From Thermoanaerobaculia bacterium (lineage in GTDB: Bacteria; Acidobacteriota; Thermoanaerobaculia; Multivoradales; JAIOJS01), in the NCBI GenBank assembly GCA_030429235.1, contig JAUIDB010000034.1, positions 1-38,808 of the forward strand: DNA of 38,808 nucleotides, written 5' to 3'. The position numbers and the translations under genes were made by a program. Below, one piece after another: positions 24,912 to 31,533 of the stretch. The first letter of the stretch is position 1, and each line of letters starts with the position of its first letter. Below the pieces are notes generated by a model that saw only the letters and a program-made list of their open reading frames with translations, searched no databases and had not been told where the DNA came from.

Positions 24912-24926
24912 CCGAGCATAGCTCGG
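24912..24926 (-). promoter_or_regulatory. inverted repeat overlapping the AraC ribosome site
   Basis: On the minus strand the bases before the ATG read CCGAGC-TAT-GCTCGG-AGG-ATG. The 6-bp arms pair perfectly and the second arm contains the first bases of the GGAGG ribosome site. It could be a hairpin that hides the ribosome site, or a small operator. No experiment is known to me. Confidence 0.4.
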
Positions 24927-24974
24927 CGTCGCTGAGCAGGTTGCGCTCGGGCGTCGGGCCTGCGCAAGGTCTCT

Positions 24975-25853
24975 CTAGACGGTTGAGGTCCCTCGGCGCC
25001 CGCGCAGGGCCAGCAGGACCCCCACGGCCATGGTCAAGGACAGCACCAACAAGCCGAGCGCCCCCAAGGTGGGGACCTCCGTAGCGAGGGGCCCCGTCGG
25101 AGCAGTCAGAGCCAGGCCCAGGTAGCGTTCCGGGACCGTACCGAACGTCGGTCCCTGGGCGGTCGCAACGCCGGTCCCGGGGTCGACTTCAAAGATCTGA
25201 TAGCTGTAGGCCGGCGGCGTCACCGGCGGAGCGTTGACGTAGAGCAGGCGCAGATCACCGTCCGGAGCCGCGTCCATCAGCAGCGGACTGCCCAGCGAAC
25301 TACCCGATGGCAGGTCGAACAGTGGGGTCGATGAACCAGTGCCTCGGTCGAGTTCCACCAGCTGCGCGGGGACTGGTCCCCCGGCATGGTGGGTCGCGAG
25401 GAGACGGTTGGACAGGGCGACGATAGCCCACGCCGACGTCGAACCGGTGACCTGGGTAGCCTGACCAGAGGACGCATCGAGGGAGAAGAGCCCGGAGTCG
25501 GAGGTGAGCCAAAGGGACCCGTCGGCGGCGAAGGCCAGGTCACGGGGCCCGATCATCGGGACACCGAGGACCCCGATCATGGTCGGCGTCGCATCGGTCG
25601 GATCGAGGCGATAGAGAGCCGGGCTCGCCGTGTGCGAGATGACGAAGAGATCCCCGACCGGGTCCAGTGCGACCGGTCCCGCCTGGAGACCTACGTCCCC
25701 GATGAAGGTCGCGAAGCCAGGGGTCCCGATGGCGTCCAGGTCGATGGCGTACAGCGAGCTACCCAGAGTCGTGAAGCCGGTCTGAGCCGAAGCAGGGCTC
25801 CAGAGAGCCAGGCCGAGAAGGACTAGCTTGAGTGACCTATTCAAGAACACCAT
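24975..25853 (-). CDS. secreted protein with VPTL (IPTL-CTERM-like) C-terminus
   Basis: 292 residues from the ATG at 25853, which starts a good signal peptide (MVFLNRSLKLVLLGLALWSPASAQ); a GTG 14 codons earlier would bury it. The mature part resembles a six-bladed propeller with LYxID/LYRLDP, DLFVISH, SLWLTSDSGLFSLD and IFEVDPGTG motifs, as in NHL- or SMP-30-like domains. The tail reads TEVPTLGALGLLVLSLTMAVGVLLALRGRRG, again VPTL + membrane helix + Arg cluster. Two different exported proteins in this window thus carry the same kind of sorting signal. Function unknown. Confidence 0.8.
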   Translation of the reverse strand: MVFLNRSLKLVLLGLALWSPASAQTGFTTLGSSLYAIDLDAIGTPGFATFIGDVGLQAGPVALDPVGDLFVISHTASPALYRLDPTDATPTMIGVLGVPMIGPRDLAFAADGSLWLTSDSGLFSLDASSGQATQVTGSTSAWAIVALSNRLLATHHAGGPVPAQLVELDRGTGSSTPLFDLPSGSSLGSPLLMDAAPDGDLRLLYVNAPPVTPPAYSYQIFEVDPGTGVATAQGPTFGTVPERYLGLALTAPTGPLATEVPTLGALGLLVLSLTMAVGVLLALRGRRGTSTV

Positions 25854-25929
25854 GGTTCCGAGACATCCTAACCTGGATCGTTGAGCGACTCGCACGAGAC
25901 AAGAAGCCTCTCTAAGCCGCTCCCTACTC

Positions 25930-26193
25930 CTAGTGAGTCCACATACGGATCACCTTCACGGTGTGTTCTTCGGGAAGGATCTGGTAGACGAGGCGGTGCA
26001 GGATGTTGATTCGACGGGAGTAGGCGCCGGCGAGGTCTCCAACCAGCTTCTCAAAAGGAAGGGGGGTACGCAGCGGATCCTCGCGCAACACCGTCCGCAA
26101 GTAGGAGGCCTTCTCCTTCAGGTTGGAGGAACCGAGTTTCTTGGCATCCTTCTGAGCCTGCCGCGTGAAGACCACGCGCCAGGGGCCTACCAA
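25930..26193 (-). CDS. yoeB: YoeB-type mRNA-interferase toxin
   Basis: 87 residues from a TTG at 26193, chosen because GAGGAG lies 5 bases upstream and because it overlaps the antitoxin stop by 7 bases, as in yefM-yoeB operons. The protein matches the YoeB/Txe family throughout: WRVVFTRQAQKDAKKL, LKEKASYLRTVLREDP, PFEKLVGDLAGAYSRRINIL, HRLVYQI and VKVIRMWTH. The catalytic Glu (PFEKL), Arg (YSRR) and His (MWTH) are present. The family ends in MWTHY; here TAG follows His, so the last catalytic-site Tyr is missing. YoeB binds the ribosome and cuts mRNA at the A site. Activity may be reduced without the Tyr. Confidence 0.9.
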   Translation of the reverse strand: MVGPWRVVFTRQAQKDAKKLGSSNLKEKASYLRTVLREDPLRTPLPFEKLVGDLAGAYSRRINILHRLVYQILPEEHTVKVIRMWTH

Positions 26194-26408
26194 CCAAGCT
26201 CCTCGACACAGTCGTCCAGCTTTGTCTCCATCCCGTCCTGTATCGACTCGCCCATCCCGGGAATCGAAAGAAGGTGGACAGTTTCCTGAAGGGCACGGAA
26301 GTCGCTTTCGGAAACCAACACTGCACTCTCGCGTTTGCCGTTGATCTGAACCGGCTCGCTCGTGACTGCAACTACAGAGCATCCCGAGGCGAACTCCCTT
26401 CGTTTCGC
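26187..26408 (-). pseudogene. yefM: YefM/Phd-type antitoxin, N-terminus missing
   Basis: Directly upstream of the toxin, the frame ending at the TAG 26189-26187 reads AKRREFASGC... then VTSEPVQINGKRESAVLVSE, SDFRALQETVHLLSIPG and TKLDDCVEELGW. This matches the body and toxin-binding tail of YefM/Phd antitoxins (EPVxIxxxxxxxVLVSxxDFxxLQETxxLL). An in-frame TAG at 26411-26409 stands just before the Ala, and there is no ATG, GTG or TTG between it and the conserved core. The first 5-10 residues, which help form the DNA-binding fold, are therefore missing, or a non-standard start is used. Loss of the antitoxin start beside a largely intact toxin is odd. Confidence 0.65.
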
Positions 26409-26472
26409 CTAGTCGCAGAGGCCTCTACCGGGGCGTTTGTGCGAGTTTGTGGGTGGCGCGTCCTACGGTCAG

Positions 26473-27543
26473 CTAGCCCGGCTCCGAGGACTCGTCTTCG
26501 CCGTCCAGCCTACGCGCCATCCGCCGATCGTGCCGACGTCGAGCCTCTTCACGCAGGTCGGAGACCTCGTCCGTCTCGTCGACGATCTCGACCCCGAACG
26601 CCGTTTCGATCAGATCCTCTAGAGTCACGATCCCGGCGACGCCCCCGAACTCGTCGCCTACCAGCGCCATGTGGTCCCTGGCCTCGATCATCCGCTCCAG
26701 CACCTCGTCGACGAAGGCGGTCTCGGGAATCACCGCAAGGGGCCTCGAGAACCGTTCGAGGGGCGTTTCGGGGGGCGTCCCGGTGGCGACCGCAGCGAGC
26801 ACCTCGCGCTGTAGAACATGGCCGACGACGTCGTCTCGACTCTGTCGGTAGAGCGGTATTCGAGAGAAGGCCTGGGCTGCCTCGTTGGCCAAGAGCTCGG
26901 CGATGGTCGCGTTCTCGGGGAGCATCGCGGTCACCGTGCGCGGCGTCATCACGTCCTCGAGCCGCACCTCGCGGAGGCGAAGAACGCTGCTCACCACACG
27001 GGACGTCTTCTCGTCGAGGCCCCCTTGCCGCGCCGCCGACGAGACCATGGCGGCAACCTCCTGGCGCGAGATGCGGGGTCGATGATCGGTCGTGACGAGT
27101 CCGCGAGTCAGCAGCCGGACGATCAGGAGTGGCAGCTTGAGGACCTTGGTCAATAGATCGGTGATGCGGGCCACGAGACCGGTGAGCCGAGAAGCGTGGA
27201 CGGTGCCCAGTGTCTTGGGGATGATCTCGGTGAAGATTAGGACGAGGAGGGTCAGAACGCCGGAGAACACGCCGACCCATGCGTCGCCGAAGACGATCGC
27301 AGCCTGCGCCCCGGCGAGGGCGGCTCCCACGGTGTGGGCGACCGTGTTGAGGGTGAGGATGGCTCCGATCGCGTCGTCGAGTCGCTGCTGCTTGAGCTCT
27401 AGCAGCAGGGTAGCGCCCCGGTCACCTCGTGCGCTTCGTGCCGTGAGCTCGACGGGTCGCGCCGAGAGCAGCGTCGCCTCGAGCACCGAGCACAGAAACG
27501 AGATCGTCAGCGCTCCACCGACATAGATGAGGAGAAGCGTCAT
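26473..27543 (-). CDS. CNNM/DUF21 membrane protein with CBS pair
   Basis: 356 residues. Residues 1-165 form the CNNM (DUF21) transmembrane domain: four hydrophobic segments starting with LLLIYVGGALTISFLCSVLEATLLSARP, then AIGAILTLNTVAHTVGAALAG, VLTLLVLIFTEIIPKTLGTVHA. Residues about 195-325 are a CBS-domain pair (VMTPRTVTAMLPENATIAEL, FSRIPLYRQSRDDVVGHVLQRE, EVLERMIEARDHMALVGDEFGGVAGIVTLEDLIE). The C-terminal CorC/HlyC domain of many homologues is absent; the protein ends in a charged tail. Family members are inner-membrane proteins linked to magnesium or other divalent-cation transport, regulated by nucleotide binding to CBS. It is a single gene. Confidence 0.92.
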   Translation of the reverse strand: MTLLLIYVGGALTISFLCSVLEATLLSARPVELTARSARGDRGATLLLELKQQRLDDAIGAILTLNTVAHTVGAALAGAQAAIVFGDAWVGVFSGVLTLLVLIFTEIIPKTLGTVHASRLTGLVARITDLLTKVLKLPLLIVRLLTRGLVTTDHRPRISRQEVAAMVSSAARQGGLDEKTSRVVSSVLRLREVRLEDVMTPRTVTAMLPENATIAELLANEAAQAFSRIPLYRQSRDDVVGHVLQREVLAAVATGTPPETPLERFSRPLAVIPETAFVDEVLERMIEARDHMALVGDEFGGVAGIVTLEDLIETAFGVEIVDETDEVSDLREEARRRHDRRMARRLDGEDESSEPG

Positions 27544-27731
27544 GCGGGCGCTGACTCAGAATTCCGGGGGTGACGCGTTGCGACCCCGTTCCACCCTCGG
27601 TCCCACGAACACCTTGATCTGGCCACGGCCGGTAGCGTAGCCGAAAAGTACGTGGCCCGCACTCGGCCTGCATTCCTGGAGCACCTACGCTGCGGCTTCC
27701 CGTCGAAAGGTACTGACAACTGAGTTCGTTC

Positions 27732-27743
27732 GACACCTACGTT
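27732..27743 (+). repeat. dispersed element, right half (GACACCTACGTT)
   Basis: Twelve bases identical to the right half of the dispersed element, preceded by GTTC. It lies in the promoter region between the CNNM gene and the PIN toxin gene. Confidence 0.5.
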
Positions 27744-27751
27744 CTCAGGAA

Positions 27752-27783
27752 AGGCCTCAACGAAACGGGTAGGGAAGATGGCC
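27752..27783 (+). repeat. second dispersed repeat (AGGCCTCAACGA...GGGAAGATGG), copy 1
   Basis: Thirty-two bases that reappear at 36071-36102 with four or five differences, in the same orientation. Both copies are intergenic and start AGGCCTCAACGA, ending GGTAGGGAAGATGG. No coding sense found. Confidence 0.6.
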
Positions 27784-27818
27784 GCCAACCAAGTCGTGAG
27801 ACCTCGCGTGGGGGATCG

Positions 27819-27838
27819 TGGTATTAAATGTGATACCA
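27819..27838 (+). promoter_or_regulatory. operator-like inverted repeat before the PIN/RHH operon
   Basis: TGGTAT and ATACCA form perfect 6-bp arms around an AT-rich 8-base centre (TAAATGTG). The repeat ends 7 bases before the GTG start of the PIN toxin. The AT-rich centre stands out from the GC-rich surroundings and could hold a -10 region. RHH antitoxins bind such palindromes to repress their own operon, so this is the likely operator. Confidence 0.6.
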
Positions 27839-27845
27839 TCGTCTG

Positions 27846-28271
27846 GTGCGAGTAGTGTTGGATACGAATGTGCTCGTCGCGGGACTTCGGTCGCGCAACG
27901 GGGCGTCGTTCCAGCTGCTTTCGGAGTTGGCGACTGAGGCTCCACGATTCGAACTGGTGGTTTCGGTCCCTCTGGTTCTTGAGTATGAGGCGGTGCTTCT
28001 CCGTCTGGAGTCGGATCTGGCACTCTCTCGCGATGCGATCACGGCGTTTCTGGACTACCTCTGTCTTGTCGGCGAGCCCCACGAGATCTTCTTTCTGTGG
28101 CGGCCGTTCCTGAAGGATCCCAAGGATGACATGGTGCTCGAATTGGCGGTGGCCGCAGCGGCGGATGCAATCGTGACCTTCAATCAGCGAGACTTTCGTC
28201 GTGTGGATCGGTTTTCGATGAGGGTGATCGGACCCCGAGCGCTGTGGGAACAGCTAGGAGACAAGAGATGA
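27846..28271 (+). CDS. PIN-domain toxin
   Basis: 141 residues from a GTG at 27846. It matches the 'toxin component, PIN family' type: VVLDTNVLVAGLRSRNGAS (Asp6), VSVPLVLEYEAVL (Glu46/48), FLKDPKDDMVLELAVAAAADAIVTFNQRDFR (Asp94/95, Asp116). The acidic residues that bind metal in PIN ribonucleases are present. It is probably an RNase that cuts tRNA or other RNA when free of its antitoxin. Its TGA overlaps the ATG of the RHH antitoxin (ATGA), toxin first, which is usual for this sub-family. No clear ribosome site is visible because the operator-like repeat occupies the region. Confidence 0.92.
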   Translation: MRVVLDTNVLVAGLRSRNGASFQLLSELATEAPRFELVVSVPLVLEYEAVLLRLESDLALSRDAITAFLDYLCLVGEPHEIFFLWRPFLKDPKDDMVLELAVAAAADAIVTFNQRDFRRVDRFSMRVIGPRALWEQLGDKR

Positions 28272-28498
28272 CAACCCTGAGTTTGCGACTTCCTGACTCC
28301 TTGCATCGCCAGGTCAAAGAGCTGGCTCGACGTGAGGGGATCTCGATCAATCAGCTGCTCACCACGGCCGCCGCGGAGAAGATCTCGGCGCTAGCCACCG
28401 AGGAGTACCTCATGGGTCGCGCCGCGCAGGGTGATCGAGGAAGCTATCGGAAGATCTTGGCAATGGTACCGGACGCGGAGCCCCGCGAAGGCGATTGA
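28268..28498 (+). CDS. RHH/HicB-like antitoxin of the PIN toxin
   Basis: 76 residues from the ATG at 28268, which overlaps the toxin stop by 4 bases. The N-terminus has the ribbon-helix-helix pattern: TLSLRLPDSLHRQVKELARREGISINQLLTTAAAEKISAL, with a short strand that should contact DNA and two helices that dimerise. The tail (TEEYLMGRAAQGDRGSYRKILAMVPD) is the likely toxin-binding part. It should neutralise the PIN protein and, with it, repress the operon through the inverted repeat at 27819-27838. Confidence 0.9.
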   Translation: MTTLSLRLPDSLHRQVKELARREGISINQLLTTAAAEKISALATEEYLMGRAAQGDRGSYRKILAMVPDAEPREGD

Positions 28499-28734
28499 GC
28501 GCGGGCGACGGTGGGGGTGGTGGGTCCGTCAGCCGGTCCTGCGAAAGTGACGGCTTTGAAATGGCTCGGCTGAGGTTGCTGCTACACCACCTCGGCCCTG
28601 ACACCCTGGTTTCGCGGTGTTCATGAAAAGGGCTGACGCCGTAGCGTACGTTTCGTCGTGAGCCTTCATGCGAGTCGCTGACACCTACGTTGCCTTCTCT
28701 CTGGCCCGTTGCAGCTCCATGCTAAGCTGACTTC
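28499..28734. other. intergenic spacer with repeat halves
   Basis: No gene seen. It holds a degenerate element copy (GGCTGACGCCGTAGCGTACGTT near 28631) and a good right half at 28678-28694. An imperfect inverted repeat (GGCTGAGGT...ACCTCGGCC, about 28565-28595) lies just after the PIN/RHH operon and might act as a weak terminator. Confidence 0.35.
28678..28694 (+). repeat. dispersed element, right half (CTGACACCTACGTTGCC)
   Basis: Seventeen bases matching the right half of the dispersed element, including the trailing GCC seen near 36677. It lies about 40 bases before the start of the small-protein/nucleotidyltransferase pair. Confidence 0.6.
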
Positions 28735-28995
28735 ATGTCTCGCCGCGAACCACCCCGGTGCTCCGACGCGGTCCCGGCTGTGGGCTCTGACGGACCGGAG
28801 AATCAGCGGGAGTATGAGCCCGTCTGGGGAAGCGATGGCTGGCCTCGACTAGGCTCCAACGGCCTCGACGAAGGGGATCTCTTGCTCCTACAGTCGATGC
28901 TGGCCCTGAGCCCTCTGGAACGGCTTCAAACCTTGAGCGGATTCATCGGAGTTTCGAGCGAGATTCGACGTGCCAAGCAGGTTCGACCCGACTGA
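28735..28995 (+). CDS. small partner protein of nucleotidyltransferase (module 1)
   Basis: 86 residues. The first 45 are low-information, but residues about 45-80 read GDLLLLQSMLALSPLERLQTLSGFI then SSEIRRAK. I know this form (DLxLLxxMLxLxPxERLxxLxxFV, then an Arg-rich end) as a short uncharacterised protein that sits directly upstream of AbiEii-like nucleotidyltransferases in many bacteria. It overlaps the next gene by 26 bases, which implies coupled translation. By analogy with MNT/HEPN-like pairs it may act as the partner or antitoxin, but that is inference. The start is uncertain because no clear ribosome site is visible. Confidence 0.65.
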   Translation: MSRREPPRCSDAVPAVGSDGPENQREYEPVWGSDGWPRLGSNGLDEGDLLLLQSMLALSPLERLQTLSGFIGVSSEIRRAKQVRPD

Positions 28996-29455
28996 GATTC
29001 TTCGTCTCCTGCTGGAGCACGAGGTGGACTTCGTGGTCGTGGGCGGAGTCGCGGCGACACTGGCCGGTTCACCGCTGGGAACCCGGGATCTCGATCTCGT
29101 GTTCGCCTGCCAGGCGGACAACCTCAAGAAACTCGTGCGGGTGCTGCGAAACCTCGACGCCACCTACAAGGATCCCGCCGGCCGGCGGATCGTTCCGGAC
29201 GAGGAGAAGTTGGCCAGAATTCGGGTCAACCTCCTCAATACTCGTCTCGGCGATCTCGATCTTCTGCAAGAGATCGGATCCGGACTCGACTACTCAGCCC
29301 TCCGCCATCGCACCGTCGAGTACGAGATCGAAGAACGTACCTTTCGGGCGATCGATCTCGCGACGCTAATCGAGAGCAAGACGGTGGCTGACCGGCCGAA
29401 GGATCACCAGGCCCTTCCCTATTTGCGGGAGCTGCTACGCCTCGCAGAGGAATGA
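28970..29455 (+). CDS. AbiEii-like nucleotidyltransferase (module 1)
   Basis: 161 residues from a GTG at 28970, inside the 3' end of the small partner gene. The N-terminal nucleotidyltransferase signature is complete: VDFVVVGGVAATLAGSPLGTRDLDLVF, with Gly25-Gly26 and the metal-binding Asp40-x-Asp42. Later come RFPDEEK-like PDEEKLARIRVNLLNTRLGDLDLLQEIGSG, HRTVEYEIEERTFRAIDLATLIESK and DHQALPYLRELL, all typical of the nucleotidyltransferases found with this kind of small partner. It probably transfers a nucleotide to RNA or protein. Related enzymes act as toxins in AbiE and MNT systems. The target is unknown. Confidence 0.82.
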   Translation: MPSRFDPTEILRLLLEHEVDFVVVGGVAATLAGSPLGTRDLDLVFACQADNLKKLVRVLRNLDATYKDPAGRRIVPDEEKLARIRVNLLNTRLGDLDLLQEIGSGLDYSALRHRTVEYEIEERTFRAIDLATLIESKTVADRPKDHQALPYLRELLRLAEE

Positions 29456-29702
29456 CGAAGGCCTTTGGAACTGTAGTGCCGGCCCTGATAGGGGAGGGTG
29501 AAGGTCGTCCCGAGGCAGGAATAGCCCGTGAGTGTTCGGAATGTGTTCGAAATGTGTCTGACACCACACCCCGAAGGGTGATGACATCCCCCTACGTTCC
29601 CGTTTCGAGAGGCGTCTGACTTACGTTCATCCCATCTGACACCTACGTTGGATGTGGCTGGCACCGACTAGGCGACCAGGGCACCGACGGAGGGCGTCGT
29701 GT
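29456..29702. other. spacer dense in dispersed-element pieces
   Basis: No gene. Within 29528-29660 lie three stepped GTGTTCGGA/GTGTTCGAA/GTGTCTGAC units, the palindrome TGTGTCTGACACCACA (29553-29568), TTTCGAGAGGCGTCTGACTTACGTT (29603-29627), CTGACACCTACGTTGG (29637-29652) and GTGGCTGGCACC (29655-29666). This is the densest cluster of the element in the window. Confidence 0.55.
29551..29666 (+). repeat. cluster of four dispersed-element copies
   Basis: Four partial or full copies in about 115 bases, all in the plus orientation: TGTGTCTGACACC, GGCGTCTGACTTACGTT, CTGACACCTACGTT and GGCTGGCACC. They follow the nucleotidyltransferase gene of module 1. Confidence 0.65.
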
Positions 29703-30821
29703 TCATGGTTGGCTGAAGATAGCGGTTGAGATGCCTGCCGGTGACTGCCATGTGGCGAGGACGCGCGAGCTCTGGGGTTGAGTGACGGCCCAGATCTCTC
29801 CTTCCCATCCGCCGGTGTCGTGTGCTTGATCGGGATCGATGTTCCCTGCGAAGACCAGTTGCCGGGTGGTGTGGTCGACGCGGTGGAGGGCGATCTGGCT
29901 GCCGGATAGGTTAACGAGGGAGAAGAAGGCTTCAGTGGTGGTACTCGGGTGCGGGATTGGGCTGGGGATGGTTGGGTGTTGTCGGGGGCGTTGGACCGGC
30001 CAGTGGCCAGGTGGCGGGGCGCTGGCTCTCTGAGTTGGGGCCATGAAGACACTGCGGCTCAGGTCTGGGTAGTCGGGTTTGTTGTGATTCCAGTAGTCGT
30101 CGTGTCCGCGATCAAGGATGGGAGGGAGATCCCAAGAGCCGTCGCTCATGAGGTCTTTGTGGTGGTTGTCGAGCAGATGTCCATCGGAGCCGATAGCGTG
30201 TGGGGTGTTGCTGGGGACTGCGCCTAGCAGGTGGAAGACTTCGTGGATGAGAGTGAACTCCCAGTGGTCGAGGCCAGAGTGTGCTGAGAGGGGGGCTCCG
30301 CAACTGGCGTCGCCGATAGCGAGGACGGCGACTTGTCCAGGAGTGAGGGGTGGCTGCGGTGCAGCGGCGCAGGGTGGGTAGTGACCCTGGTAGTAGGCGG
30401 CGTAGAGCTTGTTGGGCTGGATGTGGCCGCGAGCGACGAGCTGCCATTCGATGAAGCTGACAGGAACGCTGTGACTCTGGATCTGCTGGTCGGTGCGGTC
30501 GAGTTGAACAAACGTTATGTCGGGGTGCCCATTGCGAGTGTCGAGCCGAAGTGTCCGGCCTCCTGCGGTATTGAGCCAGTCGAGCGCGTGCTGTGCAGAT
30601 TGGGCGATGGTACCGTTGGTGTCGAGCTGGCGGTCGGTGCCACCTGCGGGAACCACATACAGGAGATGAAGCTGGTGGGGTAGGTGGTGGTCATCTGGCT
30701 GGTCGTGCGTGCTTCGGTCCGTGGCGGAGAGACTGGTGGTTAGAAGCAAGAGTAGGATCGTCGGCGCGAGGAATCTCCTTGGGGGTGATTGGATGTGGGG
30801 AGGACTCGCCTGGTGTTGCAT
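29703..30821 (-). CDS. secreted HExxH metalloprotease-like protein
   Basis: 372 residues from the ATG at 30821, preceded by GGAGA; a GTG 25 codons earlier is an alternative. A hydrophobic stretch (RRFLAPTILLLLLTTSLSATD) acts as signal peptide. At about residues 188-205 is TLIHEVFHLLGAVPSN, an HExxHxxG zinc motif (His193, Glu194, His197). It is followed by HAIGSDGHLLDNHHKDLMSDG and ILDRGHDDYWNHN, a pattern known from exported HExxHxxG proteins in which a distal His/Asp region completes the site. The composition is rich in His, Pro, Thr and Gln, unlike the neighbours, and hints at recent transfer. Peptidase activity is probable but unproven. Confidence 0.72.
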   Translation of the reverse strand: MQHQASPPHIQSPPRRFLAPTILLLLLTTSLSATDRSTHDQPDDHHLPHQLHLLYVVPAGGTDRQLDTNGTIAQSAQHALDWLNTAGGRTLRLDTRNGHPDITFVQLDRTDQQIQSHSVPVSFIEWQLVARGHIQPNKLYAAYYQGHYPPCAAAPQPPLTPGQVAVLAIGDASCGAPLSAHSGLDHWEFTLIHEVFHLLGAVPSNTPHAIGSDGHLLDNHHKDLMSDGSWDLPPILDRGHDDYWNHNKPDYPDLSRSVFMAPTQRASAPPPGHWPVQRPRQHPTIPSPIPHPSTTTEAFFSLVNLSGSQIALHRVDHTTRQLVFAGNIDPDQAHDTGGWEGEIWAVTQPQSSRVLATWQSPAGISTAIFSQP

Positions 30822-31238
30822 CTGGATCAGGTCTCCGGGGGCGCTCTGAAGGGGGTTGGTATCGATGAGGGTGAAGGGTGGGTGGGTGAACACCACTCCT
30901 GGCTGTCGGTGGGATCGCTGGGCGGTCTACGCTTCCATCGAGTCTCCTCGGTTCGGGAGGCTCAGACTGGCGAGCCAGCAACGATCGCTGTCAAACGGCC
31001 GGATCGATGGCCATTATGTGCGGGTGTGAACGGCTTCAGGCGGCAATAGTTACGCTTCTTGATGGGGTGACGACGGGCGGTCTGAGTGAAGGTCGGAATC
31101 CCGTGCCCCGAATCCGAGTCAGTGCTGGAGCAGTCCGACTCAGTGCCAGGTAGACTTCTAGAGCGACCTACTCATCCCAGACACCTACGTGTCCGACGTT
31201 CCGGGCACCGACTCGAATTCGGCCCATTGTGTCCTCCT
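30822..31238. other. no gene seen
   Basis: About 415 bases upstream of the metalloprotease-like gene (minus) with no supported gene. It holds a direct repeat (CCGAGTCAGTGCTGG / CCGACTCAGTGCCAGG around 31107-31150) and a half copy of the dispersed element at 31179-31190. Confidence 0.4.
31179..31190 (+). repeat. dispersed element, right half (AGACACCTACGT)
   Basis: AGACACCTACGT followed by GTCCGACGTT; close to the family core, lacking the last T. Confidence 0.45.
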
Positions 31239-31481
31239 CTATTCGATCCGCTGACGGATCCACTCTGCCAGTTCCGTCTCGGACAGCTCACCCTGTGCGG
31301 GAAAGGTGTTTGGCACCCGGAGCCAGGCACTCTCAGCCAGCTCCCGTAGTTTCTTAGCCCACTGAGAATAATCTGTTGAGACTGAGAGTAGGTTCTGTTG
31401 GGCACGTTCGTACCTACCGCATAGGCTCGCGCCCTGACTACGAATCAGCCAAGGATCATCAATCATGCACGCAGACGCCAA
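31239..31481 (-). CDS. possible small protein or fragment
   Basis: Up to 80 residues. The last 45 (STDYSQWAKKLRELAESAW..., then GELSETELAEWIRQRIE) look like a helical acidic protein tail. In the middle the codons for LRVPNTFP are written by a dispersed-element copy (GAAAGGTGTTTGGCACC), so the original sequence there was interrupted or the frame is fortuitous. The start overlaps the divergent oxidoreductase gene and is unclear. I do not recognise a family. It may be the C-terminal remnant of a small gene. Confidence 0.28.
   Translation of the reverse strand: MASACMIDDPWLIRSQGASLCGRYERAQQNLLSVSTDYSQWAKKLRELAESAWLRVPNTFPAQGELSETELAEWIRQRIE
31301..31317 (+). repeat. dispersed element, left half (GAAAGGTGTTTGGCACC)
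   Basis: Seventeen bases matching GAAAGGTGTCTGGCACC with one change. It is inside the doubtful minus-strand frame at 31239-31481. Confidence 0.6.
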
Positions 31482-31533
31482 AGACGCCCCCTACGCCACT
31501 CCCGATTCCCGCAACGGAGGTGGAGCCACGACG

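Noticed and set aside
26274-27095. A 273-codon plus-strand frame opposite the CNNM gene
   Set aside because: Arg/Ser/Pro-rich shadow with no family match.
27540-28082. A 180-codon minus-strand frame covering the PIN gene and its promoter
   Set aside because: It runs opposite an intact PIN domain and crosses the operator and two repeats; no domain of its own.
29551-29666. Possible CRISPR array in the cluster of similar short motifs
   Set aside because: The units are partial, unevenly spaced and of different length, and there are no cas genes. They belong to a dispersed element.
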